Assembly: GCF_014198245.1 (NCBI RefSeq) | Contig: NZ_JACIHE010000012.1 | Span: forward strand, 124,001 to 188,000 | Length of the DNA stretch: 64,000 bases | Source of the DNA: Bradyrhizobium sp. cir1 | Lineage (GTDB): Bacteria > Pseudomonadota > Alphaproteobacteria > Rhizobiales > Xanthobacteraceae | Direction: 5' to 3' | Shown here: one piece after another, positions 62,261 to 64,000 of the stretch | Position numbering within the stretch: the stretch's first letter is position 1 | How the letters are laid out: every line of letters starts with the position of its first letter | The notes under the pieces: model-generated | Told to the model about the DNA's origin: nothing | Databases searched by the model: none | The model's input: only the letters and a program-made list of their open reading frames with translations | Program-made: the position numbers and the translations under genes

Positions 62261-63334
62261 ATGAGCAAGAAACAATACCGGATCGCGGTCATTCCCGGCG
62301 ACGGCATCGGCAAGGAAGTGATGCCGGAAGGCCTGCGCGTCCTGGAAGCGGCCGCGAAGAAGCATGGCGTCTCCGTGCATTTCGACCATTTCGACTTCTC
62401 GTCCTACGACTATTACGAGAAGCACGGCCAGATGATGCCCGATGACTGGAAGGAGAAGATCGGCAAGCACGACGCGATCTATTTCGGCGCGGTCGGCTGG
62501 CCGGCGAAGATTCCGGATCACGTTTCGCTGTGGGGCTCGCTGATCAAGTTCCGCCGCGAGTTCGATCAGTACGTGAATTTGCGCCCGGTGCGGCTGATGC
62601 CCGGAGTGCCGTCGCCGCTGGCGGGCCGCAAGCCCGGCGACATCGATTTCTGGGTGGTGCGCGAGAACACCGAAGGCGAGTATTCCTCGGTCGGCGGCCG
62701 CATGTTCCCGGATACCGACCGCGAGTTCGTCACCCAGCAGACGGTGATGACCCGCACCGGCGTCGATCGCATCCTCAAGTTCGCCTTCGAACTCGCCCAG
62801 TCGCGGCCGAAGAAGCATTTGACCTCGGCGACGAAATCGAACGGCATCTCCATCACCATGCCCTATTGGGACGAGCGCGTGGAGGCGATGGCCAAGAAGT
62901 TCCCGGGCGTGAAGTGGGACAAGTATCACATCGACATTTTGACGGCGAACTTCGTGCTGCATCCGGACTGGTTCGACGTCGTGGTCGGCTCGAACCTGTT
63001 CGGTGACATCCTGTCCGATCTCGGCCCCGCCTGCACCGGCACGATCGGCATCGCCCCGTCAGGCAACATCAATCCGGAGGGCGATTTCCCCTCGGTGTTC
63101 GAGCCGGTGCACGGCTCAGCGCCTGACATCGCAGGTCAGGGAATTGCGAACCCGATCGGCGCGATCTGGTCCGGCGCGATGATGTTCGAGCATCTCGGCG
63201 AGAAGGAAGCCGGCAAGTCGATCGTCGATGCGATCGAGCGCACGCTGGCCGAACGCACGCTTCGCACCAAGGACCTCGGCGGCAACGCGGATACGGCCGC
63301 TTGCGGCAAGGCGGTTGCGGATATGGTGGATTGA
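62261..63334 (+). CDS. Tartrate dehydrogenase-like oxidative decarboxylase
   Basis: A 357-residue NAD-dependent enzyme of the isocitrate/isopropylmalate dehydrogenase family, most like tartrate dehydrogenase/D-malate decarboxylase (TtuC/DmlA). Motifs are AVIPGDGIGKEVMPEG, VNLRPVRLMPG, VRENTEGEYSSVGG, and the metal-binding SNLFGDILSDLGPACTGTIGIAPSGNIN. The length is usual. The ATG of MSKKQYR follows AAGGA; the upstream extension crosses the operator region and is rejected. The choice between tartrate and D-malate as substrate is open. Confidence 0.92.
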   Translation: MSKKQYRIAVIPGDGIGKEVMPEGLRVLEAAAKKHGVSVHFDHFDFSSYDYYEKHGQMMPDDWKEKIGKHDAIYFGAVGWPAKIPDHVSLWGSLIKFRREFDQYVNLRPVRLMPGVPSPLAGRKPGDIDFWVVRENTEGEYSSVGGRMFPDTDREFVTQQTVMTRTGVDRILKFAFELAQSRPKKHLTSATKSNGISITMPYWDERVEAMAKKFPGVKWDKYHIDILTANFVLHPDWFDVVVGSNLFGDILSDLGPACTGTIGIAPSGNINPEGDFPSVFEPVHGSAPDIAGQGIANPIGAIWSGAMMFEHLGEKEAGKSIVDAIERTLAERTLRTKDLGGNADTAACGKAVADMVD

Positions 63335-63348
63335 GGCAGGGGCACTGC

Positions 63349-63488
63349 GTAGGGTGGGTTAGCCCTGCGGCCGCGCGAAGCGTGGTCCGCTGGGCGTAAC
63401 CCACCTCTTCTGTTTCCGCGGATACGAACAGTGGTGGGTTACGCCGCGCAGATGCGCTTCGCGCATCCGCACGACTAACCCACCCTAC
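63349..63488. repeat. Large palindrome ending GTAGGGTGGGTT...AACCCACCCTAC
   Basis: The outer arms GTAGGGTGGGTTAG and CTAACCCACCCTAC pair perfectly. Inside are further copies of the GTAACCCACC/GGTGGGTTAC pair and GCGAAGCG/CGCTTCGC. It lies between the two convergent dehydrogenase genes. No transposase is present; the form suggests a non-coding repeat found widely in related genomes. Confidence 0.88.
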
Positions 63489-63539
63489 GATTAAACTGCG
63501 CTTGTCCGGGACGACGCCGATAGGATGCTTCGGTTCTAT

Positions 63540-64000
63540 TTACCCCACGATCTTCTCGATCGCGGCCTGATCCAGCCCGAACTTCTTCCCGGCCTCCAGA
63601 ATCTCCTGCCAGGTGGTCGGATCGACCGGAATGCCTTCGGCGAGGCGCGTCTTCTTGGTTTCGCGCTCGGGGTCGCCGGCGATCTTGACCTTGTCGACGC
63701 CGGGGCTGGGAGGCGAGCCGGTGTGCCAGGCCACAAAACTCTCGACCTCGCGCGCGAGGTTTTCGCCGGTGCCGAGCTTGCCCGGGTCGATGACGATCGA
63801 GAGCATGCCGTTGATGACGTTGTACTTGCCGTCGGACGGACCCTTGACCACCTGCCCGCCGGAGAGCGCGCCGCCGAGAATTTCGCACACCAGCGCGAGC
63901 CCCGAACCCTTGTGCTCGCCGAACGGCAGGATAGCGCCGTACGGCGGGATCACGGTGTAGCGCGGGTTGACCGTGGGCTTACCTTCATTGTCGATGATGG
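63540..64000 (-). CDS. Malate/L-lactate dehydrogenase family protein, 3' part
   Basis: The C-terminal 153 residues of an Ldh/YlbC-type NAD(P)-dependent oxidoreductase, cut by the right edge of the window. Seen are the family strand DNEGKPTVNPRY, LPFGEHKGSGLALVCEILGGALSGG, and VDPTTWQEILEAG near the C terminus. The active-site part lies outside. It converges on the tartrate dehydrogenase gene with a large palindrome between. Both enzymes act on hydroxy acids, which suggests a shared metabolic theme. Confidence 0.9.
   Translation of the reverse strand, partial: IIDNEGKPTVNPRYTVIPPYGAILPFGEHKGSGLALVCEILGGALSGGQVVKGPSDGKYNVINGMLSIVIDPGKLGTGENLAREVESFVAWHTGSPPSPGVDKVKIAGDPERETKKTRLAEGIPVDPTTWQEILEAGKKFGLDQAAIEKIVG

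Overview
The window is high-GC chromosomal DNA from an alphaproteobacterium, most likely Bradyrhizobium or a close Nitrobacteraceae relative. The reasons are the gene families present (a CYP102-type fused P450, an Aap/Bzt-like amino-acid transporter, a class III-like PHA synthase with phasin, a paaABCDE operon, many paralogous peptide ABC transporters) and several dispersed palindromic repeats typical of that group. The genus is an inference. No rRNA, tRNA, CRISPR array, transposase or phage gene was seen.

Layout. 1-6.7 kb (+): the end of an RND efflux pump, then a tightly overlapping signalling cluster of a membrane histidine kinase, a single-domain receiver and a receiver-linked nucleotide cyclase, followed by an uncharacterised protein. 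6.7-20.5 kb (-): one long same-strand run holding two complete peptide-type ABC transporters with a cytoplasmic-type gamma-glutamyltransferase and a DUF1028 protein between them. The outer end carries a near-consensus sigma-54 promoter, which suggests nitrogen-controlled scavenging of peptides or gamma-glutamyl compounds. 20.9-28.6 kb (+): lipid genes, namely DUF6489, a lipase-like hydrolase, a wax ester synthase/DGAT, an epoxide-hydrolase-like protein, a CYP102-type P450-reductase fusion and a spermidine-synthase-like protein. 28.6-33.9 kb: an alpha/beta hydrolase (-), then a polyhydroxyalkanoate locus (short PhaE-like protein, class III-like PhaC, GNAT, phasin) and a DUF445 membrane protein. 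34.1-34.9 kb: a second lipase-like hydrolase.

35.1-41.6 kb (+): phenylacetate catabolism, with paaX, then paaABCDE, paaI and paaK and a clear terminator. 41.6-48.2 kb: a quinone-oxidoreductase-like protein, a YeeE/YedE sulfur transporter, an EamA transporter divergent from a MocR regulator with repeated operator-like motifs between them, an alpha/beta hydrolase-OsmC fusion, and a sulfite-oxidase-like molybdoenzyme. 48.2-51.9 kb: a ferredoxin, P450 and MFS run (-) divergent from a TetR regulator. 51.9-58.2 kb: an amino-acid utilisation locus with an RpiR regulator, aminotransferase, binding protein and racemase-like protein (-) divergent from two permeases (+); no ATPase gene is present. 58.3-64 kb: a secreted PHB depolymerase-like protein, an amidase, an SDR with a degenerate active site, a tartrate-dehydrogenase-like enzyme and the end of a malate/lactate dehydrogenase-type gene.

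The clearest themes are carbon storage and its turnover (PHA synthase, phasin, PHB depolymerase, wax ester synthase), peptide and amino-acid scavenging, and aromatic or lipid oxidation. The most useful non-coding observations are the sigma-54 promoter, palindromes at the phasin promoter and upstream of the tartrate dehydrogenase, the MocR motif triplet, the RpiR inverted repeat, a 15-bp stem-loop between a binding-protein gene and its permease, and four copies of one palindromic repeat.
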